From positions 26,114 to 90,113 of the forward strand of contig NZ_LQPW01000082.1 of NCBI RefSeq assembly GCF_002116635.1: a stretch of 64,000 bases of DNA. The letters are read 5' to 3'. The DNA comes from Mycobacterium szulgai (GTDB lineage: Bacteria > Actinomycetota > Actinomycetes > Mycobacteriales > Mycobacteriaceae). The translations under genes and the position numbers were made by a program. The notes under the pieces were generated by a model that had not been told where the DNA came from, did not search any database, and saw only the letters and a list, made by a program, of their open reading frames with translations. Numbering within the stretch: the first letter of the stretch is position 1; each line of letters starts with the position of its first letter. Positions 9,307 through 17,404 of this stretch are shown in pieces.

Positions 9307-12051
9307 TTAGGGCCCGGTGCCCTGGAACAGGAAGCCCGAGAGCTTGATACCGGTATTGGCAGCGCCGGACACAAATGCCGCGCTCGCGCTGCCCAAGGGG
9401 TTCGCGTTGAGCAGACCCGAGATTGTGTTCCCGACGTTCATCACGCCAGACACCAGCCCGCCGGCATTGTTGAAGCCCGAATTGCCAAGGCTGACGGCTG
9501 AATTGCCGAAGCCCGAGCTGTTCGCGCCCCAGTTCGAGAAGCCGGATGTACCGCCCGGCCCGTAATTGAAGAAGCCCGAAGACGGGCTGCTGGTCGTGTT
9601 GGCGAATCCTGAGCTCGACGGATAGTTGAAGAGCGGAACGCTGAGCGGGCCGGCACTGCCGACCGCGTTGAGGTTCAGCGGGATTGGCGGAATCGTGATC
9701 GGCGGGATGGTGTACCCATTCGGGCCGAACAAGGTGCCCTCGATGCCCAACGGGATCGGCGGAACGTAAATCTTCGGAACCGTATAACCGTTGGGGCCGA
9801 ACAGAGTCCCCTCAACGCCCAACGGGATCGGCGGAACATAAATCTTCGGAACCGTATAACCGCTGGGGCCGAACAGAGTCCCCTCAACGCCCAACGGGAT
9901 CGGCGGAACATAAATCTTCGGAACCGTATAACCGCTGGGGCCGAACAGAGTCCCCTCGATGCCGAGCGGGATCGCCGGTATCTGTATCGGCGGGAGGGTG
10001 TAGCCGTTCGGGCCGAATACGGTGACGTCGAATATCCCGATTTCGAACGGGATGGTCGAAATCGGGCCGATGGCTGCATATGTCGGGCCGCCGGGGAGAC
10101 CACCCTGAACGCTGATGCCGATTGGGAGGTCGACATTCATGTAGATCGGTCCGGCACCGCCGGGACCTAATAGAACACTCCCGAACGGAAACGATGGGAT
10201 TGTGATTGCCGTTCCACCGTTTCCAATACTGCCGCCCACGTTGATCGCCAGTGGGATCGGGTTGATACCAATGGACGGGACTTTGATGGGCCCGACCGAC
10301 AGATGCAATGGCGGCAGGGTGATCGGCTGGACCGCCGGGTCCGATATGACAAAGGGGCCGACGGTGCCGCCGATCTTCAGCGGGATCGGAGGCAGCGTAA
10401 TCGGCTGCACGGCCGGATCGGAAACAACGAACGGGCCAACCGTACCGCCGAGATTCAACGGGATCGGAGGCAGCGTAATCGGCTGCACGGCCGGATCGGA
10501 AACAACGAACGGGCCAACCGTACCGCCGAGATTCAACGGGATCGGAGGCAGCGTAATCGGCTGCACGGCCGGATCGGAAACAACGAACGGGCCAACCGTA
10601 CCGCCGAGGTTGAGGGGGATGGGGGGAAGCGTGAACCCATTCGGGAACAGAGTGATACCGCCAACGGATCCGTCTGCGTTGATACCCAGCGGGATCGGCG
10701 GGATCGTCAGTCCAAGGCTGGGCCCTAGCCCTTGGAAGCCTCCGCTCCACAAGACGCCGTTACTGTAGTTGCCCGCGTTGAGGGCGCCAGTATTGACGTT
10801 GCCCGCGTTGAGGAAGCCGGTGTTGACGCTGCCGATGTTCAAATATCCGGTGTTGGAGTTGCCGGGGTTGAAGTCACCGGTGTTCAAGCTACCTATATTG
10901 AAGCTACCGGTGTTGTAATTTCCCGCGTTCGTGAAGCCGCTATTGGCGATGCCAGCGTTGAATAGACCGGTGTTGACACTTCCTGAATTGAAGAGGCCGG
11001 TGTTGTAGTTACCGGAGTTGCCGATGCCGAAGTTCCCGGTGCCGGAATTGAAAAATCCGACGTTGCCGGTGCCTGAGTTGAACAGACCGATGTTGCCGGC
11101 GCCTGAGTTCAGCGCACCGATACCTACCTGGCCGTTTCCGCTAAGGCCGATACCGATGTTGCCGTTGCCGGTGTTGCCGAAGCCGAAGTTCCCGATACCT
11201 GCGTTCCCAAAGCCGATATTGTTGCTACCGGTGTTCCCCGCGCCGAAGTTGTACCCCGTAGTCGATGAGGAGGCCGCGTTTCCGAAGCCGAAGTTTCCGG
11301 TACCGATATTTCCGCTGCCGAAGTTTCCACCGCCGAAGTTTCCGCTGCCGATATTGCCGCTACCGATATTGCCGCTACCGATATTGCCGCTGCCCGAGTT
11401 TCCATTACCAAAATTCAGGCTGCCCAGATTTGCCAGGCCGAAGTTGATGACCGTGGATTTTGTCGACGAGATTGCTGCCGCGGGTGAGGTTGCCGCTGCC
11501 CCTGTGGCCGCCGGGCCCGCGCCGGCCAGGCTCGGCAATGGTTGGGTGAACGGCGTCAGCGCCGCGGCGACCGCCGAGGCCCCGGCGTGATAGGCCGACA
11601 TTGCCGACACATCCAGTGCCCACATCTCTTCATACAGACCCTCGAGCGCCGCGATCGCCGGCGCGTTCTGCCCGAACAGATTCGAGAACACCAGCGACAC
11701 CAGGCTAGAGCGATTGGCCGATACCAAAGCCGGACTCACCATCGCCGCACGCACCGCCTCGAACTCGGCCGCCATCGCTCCCGCATGGCCGGCCGCCTGC
11801 CCGGCCTGCGCCGCCGCACTGCTGAGCCAATTCACATACGGAGCAGCCGCCGCCGCCATCGCCACCGACGACGCACCCTGCCACGACCCATTCACCAGAC
11901 CCGAGGTCACCGAACCGAAAGACGCCGCAGCCGAACCCAATTCATCTGCCAACCCGCCCCAGGCGGCCGCGGCTTCCAGCATCGGTTCCGACCCGGCACC
12001 TGCGAGTATCAGAGCGGAGTTGACCTCCGGCGGCAACACTGAAAAGTTCAT
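9307..12051 (-). CDS. PPE family protein, MPTR subgroup (PPE35-like position)
   Basis: A 914-residue PPE-MPTR protein starting at ATG 12051 ([10 protein letters not shown]), the position matching the start of the sister gene; an upstream in-frame ATG at 12069 would add six residues. The PPE motif (residues 7-9) and WxG turn are present. After a short Ala/Thr linker come MPTR units ([20 protein letters not shown]), then two blocks of near-perfect 26- and 24-residue repeats ([17 protein letters not shown] and [19 protein letters not shown] types), and a short MPTR-like tail ending in [11 protein letters not shown]. It is expected to be exported by a type VII system. The position matches H37Rv PPE35 (Rv1918c). 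It has its own promoter region, highly similar to that of the sister gene. Confidence 0.93.
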   Translation of the reverse strand: MNFSVLPPEVNSALILAGAGSEPMLEAAAAWGGLADELGSAAASFGSVTSGLVNGSWQGASSVAMAAAAAPYVNWLSSAAAQAGQAAGHAGAMAAEFEAVRAAMVSPALVSANRSSLVSLVFSNLFGQNAPAIAALEGLYEEMWALDVSAMSAYHAGASAVAAALTPFTQPLPSLAGAGPAATGAAATSPAAAISSTKSTVINFGLANLGSLNFGNGNSGSGNIGSGNIGSGNIGSGNFGGGNFGSGNIGTGNFGFGNAASSSTTGYNFGAGNTGSNNIGFGNAGIGNFGFGNTGNGNIGIGLSGNGQVGIGALNSGAGNIGLFNSGTGNVGFFNSGTGNFGIGNSGNYNTGLFNSGSVNTGLFNAGIANSGFTNAGNYNTGSFNIGSLNTGDFNPGNSNTGYLNIGSVNTGFLNAGNVNTGALNAGNYSNGVLWSGGFQGLGPSLGLTIPPIPLGINADGSVGGITLFPNGFTLPPIPLNLGGTVGPFVVSDPAVQPITLPPIPLNLGGTVGPFVVSDPAVQPITLPPIPLNLGGTVGPFVVSDPAVQPITLPPIPLKIGGTVGPFVISDPAVQPITLPPLHLSVGPIKVPSIGINPIPLAINVGGSIGNGGTAITIPSFPFGSVLLGPGGAGPIYMNVDLPIGISVQGGLPGGPTYAAIGPISTIPFEIGIFDVTVFGPNGYTLPPIQIPAIPLGIEGTLFGPSGYTVPKIYVPPIPLGVEGTLFGPSGYTVPKIYVPPIPLGVEGTLFGPNGYTVPKIYVPPIPLGIEGTLFGPNGYTIPPITIPPIPLNLNAVGSAGPLSVPLFNYPSSSGFANTTSSPSSGFFNYGPGGTSGFSNWGANSSGFGNSAVSLGNSGFNNAGGLVSGVMNVGNTISGLLNANPLGSASAAFVSGAANTGIKLSGFLFQGTGP
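9749..9964 (-). repeat. 72-bp tandem repeats inside the second PPE gene
   Basis: AACGGGATCGGCGGAAC recurs at 9749, 9821 and 9893, a 72 bp period. Each unit encodes 24 residues of the type [20 protein letters not shown]. Copies differ by a few bases only. Confidence 0.88.
10382..10615 (-). repeat. 78-bp tandem repeats inside the second PPE gene
   Basis: Three copies begin at 10382, 10460 and 10538. They are identical by eye over nearly the whole 78 bp unit, which encodes 26 residues ([20 protein letters not shown] type). A diverged copy precedes them at about 10304. Confidence 0.9.
11580..12051 (-). repeat. Near-identical 5' coding block shared with the first PPE gene
   Basis: This is the partner of 8287-8758: 472 bp, no gaps, about nine mismatches by eye. 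Similarity continues upstream of the start codon with a 4 nt offset change (hairpin and palindrome offset 3297). Confidence 0.9.
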
Positions 12052-12146
12052 CGCTCCAACCTCTCCCAAGCGGCATCAAGCCAGAATCAGAACCCACGAC
12101 AACCGGCCACTGGCCCCGACCCGGAATCGGTTGTCTCCTTTGAAGT

Positions 12147-12230
12147 CGTAGCGGACAAGCTACGTGCAGACCCGAAAACAATCACGTCTATTATCGCGAA
12201 AAGGCGAAACCGTTATCTAACTGTAATAAC
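12147..12230 (-). promoter_or_regulatory. Putative promoter, operator and leader stem-loop of the second PPE gene
   Basis: The elements match those of the sister gene. CGTAGC / GCTACG, a 6-bp stem with a 6-nt loop, is at 12147-12164. GTTATC-N7-AATAAC is at 12212-12230. The hexamer GATAAT (minus strand, 12195-12190) lies exactly 16 nt downstream of the inverted repeat, as in the other copy. The adjoining TTGGCAA palindrome is decayed here to GGCAATTGC at 12239-12247. Confidence 0.5.
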
Positions 12231-12247
12231 TTTCAAAGGCAATTGCT

Positions 12248-12930
12248 AATTCTCTTTACACGCGCCTCGCGGAGTCGCCGCTCCGGGCGCAATGTCAAGG
12301 CCAGTATCACCGCTATCAGGGCGGAGTTCGCCCCTCCCAACGGGTTTGGCGGACCTGCCGTACCAGTAGTTACTGTCTTTGCTAAATGGATCTCGCAAAT
12401 AAGAATTCCCTTTCAGCACAAATGCAGGCCGCGTCAAGAAAATTGACATGGCACTCAAGCAATTGACAAGTAGACCGACAAATGGCAGTAGGTTCAGCGC
12501 GGCTGAACCGCGGCAGCACCACCGATGCGTCATCGAATGATCGGGCGTGACCCCCGACCGCAGTCGGCCATTGACAATCGTACGGCTTGAACTGAAACAT
12601 TCTGCCACCAAAGACATTTCACTGACGGCTGCCATTGTGAGGTTGGTGGTACCGATGACGGCGGGCGGTTCCCGGTTGGCCAGTCTGCCCGGCGACTGTT
12701 GTTGTTGGGATCGTGTCAATCCGAAACCGCGCCGCGTGCAGCCGCATGGTGGACTGGCCTGCGGCCAAGCCGCTGGATCCCACCACAACCCCTCATCTGG
12801 TTGGGCGAAGACCCGATCTCTGCCCGACCGATGTGAACTTGGCCAACCCGTTTTCGCATCCGAAAAAGGGGTATGAGAACCGATACCTGAGACAACAGTG
12901 GCTCAGATGAGGATGGAGAGTGGGGACTCG
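12248..12930. other. Gene-poor stretch
   Basis: About 680 bp between the second PPE promoter and the Gly-rich putative lipoprotein gene. Short frames exist on both strands (for example 12547-12876), but none has an attractive start, a recognisable domain or typical codon structure. The part up to about 12500 is AT-richer than the rest. I see no RNA gene or mobile element. It may hold upstream sequence for the lipoprotein or remnants of a lost gene. Confidence 0.5.
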
Positions 12931-13338
12931 ATGAGATCTGAAGCCAAGACGGCGTTTGCGGTTTTCGGCGGCGGCGCCATGCTTGTCATGGCGGTCGCCT
13001 GCGGCGGCGGCGGTAACAAAGCGCCCAGCAGCACAACCTCCCCGACAACCACCACGCCGACCACGACAAGCGCGCCGGCCGGAACACCGGGCCCGTCGGA
13101 AACCGCACCTGGAGGTCCCTCCGGCACTGGCGGTCCGGGCGGTGGCGGCGGCACCGTTCCGGGTGGTCCCAGCGGCAGCGGCGGTCCTAACGGCGGGGGC
13201 GGCAGCGTGCCGGGTGGTCCCACGGGCGGCGGCGGACCCGGCGGTGGCGGCGGCACGATCCCCGGCGTCGGCGGCGGTGGTGGCGGACCGGGCGGTGGCG
13301 GCGGATGCGTCGGCAACGTCTGCGGCGGCTACCCGTGA
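12931..13338 (+). CDS. Gly/Pro-rich putative lipoprotein
   Basis: A 135-residue exported protein. Residues 1-23 form a short basic, then hydrophobic, signal (FAVFGGGAMLVMAVA) ending at Cys24, an imperfect lipobox (AVAC). A Thr/Ser/Pro-rich linker follows (residues about 32-60), then glycine-rich repeats with recurring VPGGPSG-GGP and TIPG units. The C-terminus carries two cysteines in GCVGNVCGGYP. ATG 12931 is chosen because GTGGGGA precedes it; earlier in-frame starts at 12898-12913 would add a polar extension before the signal. The product is probably attached to the cell envelope. I know no specific family. The composition resembles PGRS-like low-complexity proteins but lacks a PE domain. 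Confidence 0.7.
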   Translation: MRSEAKTAFAVFGGGAMLVMAVACGGGGNKAPSSTTSPTTTTPTTTSAPAGTPGPSETAPGGPSGTGGPGGGGGTVPGGPSGSGGPNGGGGSVPGGPTGGGGPGGGGGTIPGVGGGGGGPGGGGGCVGNVCGGYP

Positions 13339-13448
13339 TCGAGCATCGCTGTTGAGCAGTTCAGTCGATGGGGCCACTTGCTGGTCCCATCGGCTTTTGG
13401 TCTCCCGCGGGCTAAGGTTCGGTCAAGCCGATCGCAAGGGAGCCGTCA

Positions 13449-14612
13449 ATGGCCAAGCTCAGATTCGGATATTTCATCGCCCCATTCCATCACGCCGGCA
13501 CCAACCCGACGCTGGCCTTGCAGCGCGACCTGGAGTTCGTCGAGCATCTCGACGCCCTCGGCTTCGATGAAGTGTGGCTGGGTGAACACCACTCAGCGGG
13601 CAGCGAGATCATCAGCTCGCCGGAGATTTTTATCGCCGCAGCCGCCGAGCGGGCCAAACGAATCCGGTTCGGCACCGGAGTCATCTCGCTCTCCTACCAC
13701 AACCCGCTGTGGGTCGCCGACCGCTTGATGTTGCTCGACCACCTCACCCATGGGCGCATCATCGGGGGAGTGGGACCGGGGTCACTGCCTACCGATTCGG
13801 CGATGATCGGGCTCAACCCCACCGACACCCGCGAACTGCTGGAGACCAATCTCGACATCCTCGCGCGCCTGCTCGCCGGCGAGACCGTGACCGCCAAGAC
13901 GGCCACGCACCAGCTCGTCGATGCCCAGCTGCAGTTGGCGCCGTACTCCGACGGCGGAATCCCGCTGGCGGTAGCCGCGGTCGCGTCGCCGACCGGGGCG
14001 CGGCTGGCCGGCCGGCACGGCATCGGCCTGTTGTCCATCGGGGCGACGCTGACCATCGAAGGCTTCAACGCGCTTGCCTACCATTGGGACATCGTCGAAG
14101 AGCGGGCGGCGACCTTCGGCACCCGGGTCGACCGCAAGAACTGGAGTCTGGTGGGGCCATTCCATATCGCCGAAACCGACGAGCAGGCGCGCGAAGATGT
14201 GAAGTTCGGCATCGAGCCCTGGTTTCGCTACTTCCAGAAGGTGGCGGCTTTTCCGCAGATGACCATGCCAGGAGAGCGGCTCGACGAGATGATCGACATC
14301 ATCAACGCCAACGGCGCCGGGGTTATCGGATCCCCGGAGCGGGCGCGAGCTCAGGTGCAGCGGCTCTGGGATCAGTCGGGCGGATTCGGCTGCATGCTGC
14401 AGATGGGACACGAGTGGGCCAATCCGGCGGCGACCAGACGATCGGCCGAGTTGTTCGCCGCGGAAGTCATTCCGCACTTTCAGGGTCAGGCCCAACCGAC
14501 GCTGGACGCCGCAGCGCGGGCCAGCGAAGCCCGCGACGACCTGGCCCAGACTCATCTGCAGGCCATCGAGCACATGACCAAGAAGTATCAGGACGAGGTC
14601 GGCTCGAAATAG
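13449..14612 (+). CDS. Luciferase-like FMN-dependent monooxygenase (limonene-monooxygenase type)
   Basis: A 387-residue TIM-barrel LLM-class oxidoreductase. The features are the N-terminal strand LRFGYFIAPFHH, the segment FDEVWLGEHHSAG containing the conserved EHH, IRFGTGVISLSYHNPLWVAD, and GRIIGGVGPGS. Length and motifs resemble proteins annotated as limonene 1,2-monooxygenase in actinobacteria. These use reduced FMN from a partner reductase to insert one oxygen atom; the substrate here cannot be read from sequence. It is monocistronic, with AAGGGAGCC before ATG 13449, and converges on the SRPBCC gene. It is absent, as far as I recall, from the PPE35-Rv1919c interval of H37Rv. Confidence 0.85.
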   Translation: MAKLRFGYFIAPFHHAGTNPTLALQRDLEFVEHLDALGFDEVWLGEHHSAGSEIISSPEIFIAAAAERAKRIRFGTGVISLSYHNPLWVADRLMLLDHLTHGRIIGGVGPGSLPTDSAMIGLNPTDTRELLETNLDILARLLAGETVTAKTATHQLVDAQLQLAPYSDGGIPLAVAAVASPTGARLAGRHGIGLLSIGATLTIEGFNALAYHWDIVEERAATFGTRVDRKNWSLVGPFHIAETDEQAREDVKFGIEPWFRYFQKVAAFPQMTMPGERLDEMIDIINANGAGVIGSPERARAQVQRLWDQSGGFGCMLQMGHEWANPAATRRSAELFAAEVIPHFQGQAQPTLDAAARASEARDDLAQTHLQAIEHMTKKYQDEVGSK

Positions 14613-14624
14613 CTCGAACGAACG

Positions 14625-15092
14625 CTAGCCCGCGGTACCGGCCTCACGCTCCGCCGCCTTCACCAGACGCCCGGCAAACAGCTTGACCGCACCGCCCAGT
14701 GCTGCCCGCATCACCGGGCCGGTGCCGGCAACTCCTTCGATGAACGAGCCGCTCCAGCGGATATCGGTACCACCGGAAGCATTCGGCGTCAGGACCACCT
14801 CACCCGTGTAGTCCTTGGCGGGGGTTGACGGCGCGACCAGCTTGTAAACGTGACGGCGGTCCTGCTCGTACTCGATTGTCTGTTCCTGGACGAACACTGG
14901 CCACATCCCGAGCTTGCGGATCGCCCCGACGCCGCCGGGCGCCGGATCGCCCTTTTGCACCCAACTCGACTGTGCAACAATCGGTTTCGCCCATTCCGAC
15001 CAGCGTGCACCGTCGGTTGCGAGCCGGAACACCGTCGCGGCCGGCGCGGTGCTGGTCTTGTTGACCTCGAACGTGAACTTCCGACCTGACAT
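14625..15092 (-). CDS. SRPBCC (START/Bet v 1-like) protein, Rv1919c-like
   Basis: A 155-residue protein starting at ATG 15092 (MSGRKFTFEV), with AGGAG about 5-9 nt upstream. It has the polyketide-cyclase/dehydrase-type SRPBCC layout: TFEVNKTSTAPAATVFRL, the WSEWAKPI loop, then VVLTPNASGGTDIRWSGSF and a C-terminal amphipathic helix (RAALGGAVKLFAGRLVKAAE). The family binds small hydrophobic ligands in a helix-grip cavity. The size matches the 154 residues I recall for Rv1919c. The long upstream extension to 15170 is rejected because it would enter the promoter shared with the acyltransferase at 15212. Confidence 0.85.
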   Translation of the reverse strand: MSGRKFTFEVNKTSTAPAATVFRLATDGARWSEWAKPIVAQSSWVQKGDPAPGGVGAIRKLGMWPVFVQEQTIEYEQDRRHVYKLVAPSTPAKDYTGEVVLTPNASGGTDIRWSGSFIEGVAGTGPVMRAALGGAVKLFAGRLVKAAEREAGTAG

Positions 15093-15211
15093 GCCTGACT
15101 CCTGGTGTGACAGCTGACCTGGCCCGTTTTGATCCCATATTGCGTTGCCGCGTACCCTACCGCGACGCAAAACTATCCCCGATCGGGCATCGTCAAGGGC
15201 ATACTCACGAT

Positions 15212-16036
15212 GTGCCGAACACCGAGACCATCACCGTTCCTCCCGCGCCCACTCAATCCGACGTCGCCGCGGCGCTGCGCCTGATGAAGCCGCTGCGCAG
15301 ACTGATCAAGCCCAAGGTCTACGGAATAGACAACGTGCCGACCGAACGTGCGTTGCTGGTAGGCAACCACAACACCCTTGGCATGGTCGATGCGCCGTTG
15401 TTGGCAGCGGAGCTCTGGGAACGGGGGAGAATGGTCCGTTCCCTGGGCGATCACGCCCATTTCAAGGTGCCGGGCTGGCGAGAAGCGCTGACCCAGATGG
15501 GCGTCGTCGAGGGCACCAGAGAGATCGCCTCGGAGTTGATGCGGCGTGGCGAACTGGTCATGGTGTTCCCCGGCGGCGGCCGCGAAGTGAACAAGCGCAA
15601 GAACGAGCAATACAAGCTGGTGTGGAAGAATCGACTTGGGTTCGCGCGCTTGGCAATTCAGCACGGTTACCCGATTGTGCCGTTCGCCTCGGTGGGGGCC
15701 GAACACGGCATCGACATTCTGTTCGACAACCAGTCCCTGGTGATGGCGCCCATGCAATTTCTCACCGAGAAGCTGCTGGGCACGCCTGACGGTCCACCGC
15801 TCGTCCGCGGCGTTGGACTGACTCCGCTGCCGCGCCCGGAACGGCAGTACTACTGGTTCGGCGAGCCGATCCACACCAGCGAGTTCCACGGGCAGGAAGC
15901 CGACGACAACGCCGCACGCAAAGTGCGTGAGCGTACTGCCGCAGCGATCGAGGAGGGCATCGCCCTGATGCTGGCCGAACGTGAGGCCGATCCGAATCGT
16001 TCGGTGGTCGGGCGGCTGTTACGCACCGATGCCTGA
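15212..16036 (+). CDS. PlsC/LPLAT-type acyltransferase (Rv1920-like)
   Basis: A 274-residue acyltransferase of the glycerophospholipid/diacylglycerol acyltransferase-like class. The catalytic histidine lies in GNHNTLGMVDAP (H53, D60; the H-to-D spacing is wider than the textbook HX4D). The phosphate-binding motif is VFPGGGREVNK (residues 118-128). The remainder (WKNRLGFARLAIQHGYPIVP) is typical of the MGAT-like subgroup. It probably acylates a glycerolipid at the membrane. GTG 15212 is chosen because it leaves 119 bp for the divergent promoter; an in-frame ATG at 15107 would overlap it. The stop overlaps the start of the next gene by 8 bp, so the two are co-translated. Confidence 0.85.
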   Translation: MPNTETITVPPAPTQSDVAAALRLMKPLRRLIKPKVYGIDNVPTERALLVGNHNTLGMVDAPLLAAELWERGRMVRSLGDHAHFKVPGWREALTQMGVVEGTREIASELMRRGELVMVFPGGGREVNKRKNEQYKLVWKNRLGFARLAIQHGYPIVPFASVGAEHGIDILFDNQSLVMAPMQFLTEKLLGTPDGPPLVRGVGLTPLPRPERQYYWFGEPIHTSEFHGQEADDNAARKVRERTAAAIEEGIALMLAEREADPNRSVVGRLLRTDA

Positions 16037-17156
16037 GGCTGGAACCGAGCGGCGGCGCCTCGGCGGACCCCTTGGACTTTTCGTGGTGGCGCTGCTCCTC
16101 GCCGCCTGCGGCGGTAGCCCGCACTCCGCACCACCCGCCGGGTCGACCGCCACTGCCACCACGGACACCTCCGGTTTCAAGGCCCGCAGCAGTCAGGCCG
16201 TCTTGGACGATGCGGCTAAAGACGACGAACCGGGTTGCTCGGCGGCGGTGGGCGTCGAGGGCAAGATCGCCTGGACCGGTACGCGCGGAATCGCCGATCT
16301 GAGAACCGGGGCCAAGATCACGACGGACACCGTTTTCGATATCGCCTCAGTGTCAAAGCAATTCACCGCAACGGCGATCCTGCTGCTAGCCGAAGCGGGA
16401 AAGCTGACCCTTGACGACCCGCTCTCCCAATATGTTCCGGACATGCCGGCGTGGGCCACGCAAGTCAGCTTGGTCCAGTTGATGCATCACACCAGCGGGA
16501 TCCCCGACTACGTCGGGCTGCTTCAGGAGCAGGGGTACAGCTACGGCGACCGCACTACTGAGGCCCAGGCTTTGCAAGCGCTGGCCGGCGCGCCGGAGTT
16601 GGTGTTCAAGCCGGGCAGCCGATACGAGTACTCCAACTCCAACTATCTGCTGCTCGGCGAGATCGTCCACCGCGTCGCCGTGCAGCCGCTGCCGGACTAC
16701 CTCAGCGCGGAGATCTTCAAGCCGCTCGATCTGGTCATGGTGCTGGATCCGGTGGCACGACTGCCCGCCAAAGCGTTGTCGTACACCAAGACCGAAGGCG
16801 AGTACCGATTGGCCGACTCGGCCTGGGAACAGGTCGGCGACGGCGGCATCCAGACCACGCCCAGCCAGCTGGTCCGCTGGGGCGACAACTACCGAACCGG
16901 CAAAGTGGGCGGCCCGAAGCTGCTCGATGCGCAACTGGCCGGAGCGGTGCAAACCGAGCCGGGCGGCGGCGACCGCTACGGCGCAGGGATCTTCGCACTG
17001 GCCAACGGCATGCTCGATCACGACGGCGCCTGGGCCGGGTTCGTCACCGCCTTCCGCGTCAGCAGCGACCGGCGTACTTCGGTGGCGATCAGCTGCAACG
17101 CCGACAAACAGGATCCAGAAGCCATGGCCGAGGCGCTGGGCCGCCTCTGGATGTAA
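16029..17156 (+). CDS. Lipoprotein of the beta-lactamase/class C esterase family (Rv1922-like)
   Basis: A 375-residue serine hydrolase. Signal residues 1-26 end in the lipobox LLAAC with Cys27. The catalytic S-x-x-K is Ser107-Val-Ser-Lys110, YSN is at 201-203, and HDGAWAGF near the C-terminus takes the place of the third motif. The family hydrolyses esters, peptides or beta-lactams in the periplasm. ATG 16029 overlaps the end of the acyltransferase gene, so the pair is an operon. In H37Rv the lipoprotein gene lppF (Rv1921c) lies between the two; it is absent here. Confidence 0.87.
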   Translation: MPEAGTERRRLGGPLGLFVVALLLAACGGSPHSAPPAGSTATATTDTSGFKARSSQAVLDDAAKDDEPGCSAAVGVEGKIAWTGTRGIADLRTGAKITTDTVFDIASVSKQFTATAILLLAEAGKLTLDDPLSQYVPDMPAWATQVSLVQLMHHTSGIPDYVGLLQEQGYSYGDRTTEAQALQALAGAPELVFKPGSRYEYSNSNYLLLGEIVHRVAVQPLPDYLSAEIFKPLDLVMVLDPVARLPAKALSYTKTEGEYRLADSAWEQVGDGGIQTTPSQLVRWGDNYRTGKVGGPKLLDAQLAGAVQTEPGGGDRYGAGIFALANGMLDHDGAWAGFVTAFRVSSDRRTSVAISCNADKQDPEAMAEALGRLWM

Positions 17157-17159
17157 CTA

Positions 17160-17273
17160 GCCGGGTTGGCCCTTCGCGCCGGTGCCGCAACCAAGCGCGC
17201 CGCTGCGCCCGGCGCCACCGTCGCCGCCAGTACCACCGGTGCCATTGCGGCCGGCGGCGTCGCCGTTGCCGGA
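17160..17273 (-). pseudogene. Possible PGRS-type remnant
   Basis: On the minus strand, in the frame ending at the stop 17159-17157, 38 codons read as PGRS-like sequence (GNGDAAGRNGTGGTGGDG, then GAGRSGALGCGTGAKGQPG). This resembles the end of a PE_PGRS gene. Upstream codons in the same frame have no PE domain or PGRS character, so it is at most a decayed 3' fragment squeezed between two serine-hydrolase genes. High-GC DNA can produce Gly-rich frames by chance, so confidence is low. Confidence 0.35.
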
Positions 17274-17404
17274 TGTTCGTCGGCCGGGAACCGCATCGCT
17301 GACGCAACGACAGCCGGCCAATTCCGGCCCAAACCGTGAGTTGGATCGTCGGAAAACGGCATTCCCGTGCGCCGGGCGTCCACTGGGCTGCAATCATGCA
17401 CGGT

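Noticed and set aside
5297..12051. CRISPR-like regular repeats
   Set aside because: The repeats are in frame, contiguous without unique spacers, and encode PPE-MPTR peptide units.
12547..12876. 109-codon frame in the gap after the second PPE gene
   Set aside because: No recognisable domain, many rare-looking codons and Cys/Trp clusters typical of noncoding high-GC DNA.
17336..17404. Longer N-terminus for LipD
   Set aside because: The extra residues have no signal-peptide features, and the stretch lies next to possibly decayed PGRS sequence; MAEPSLL is a better family-like start.
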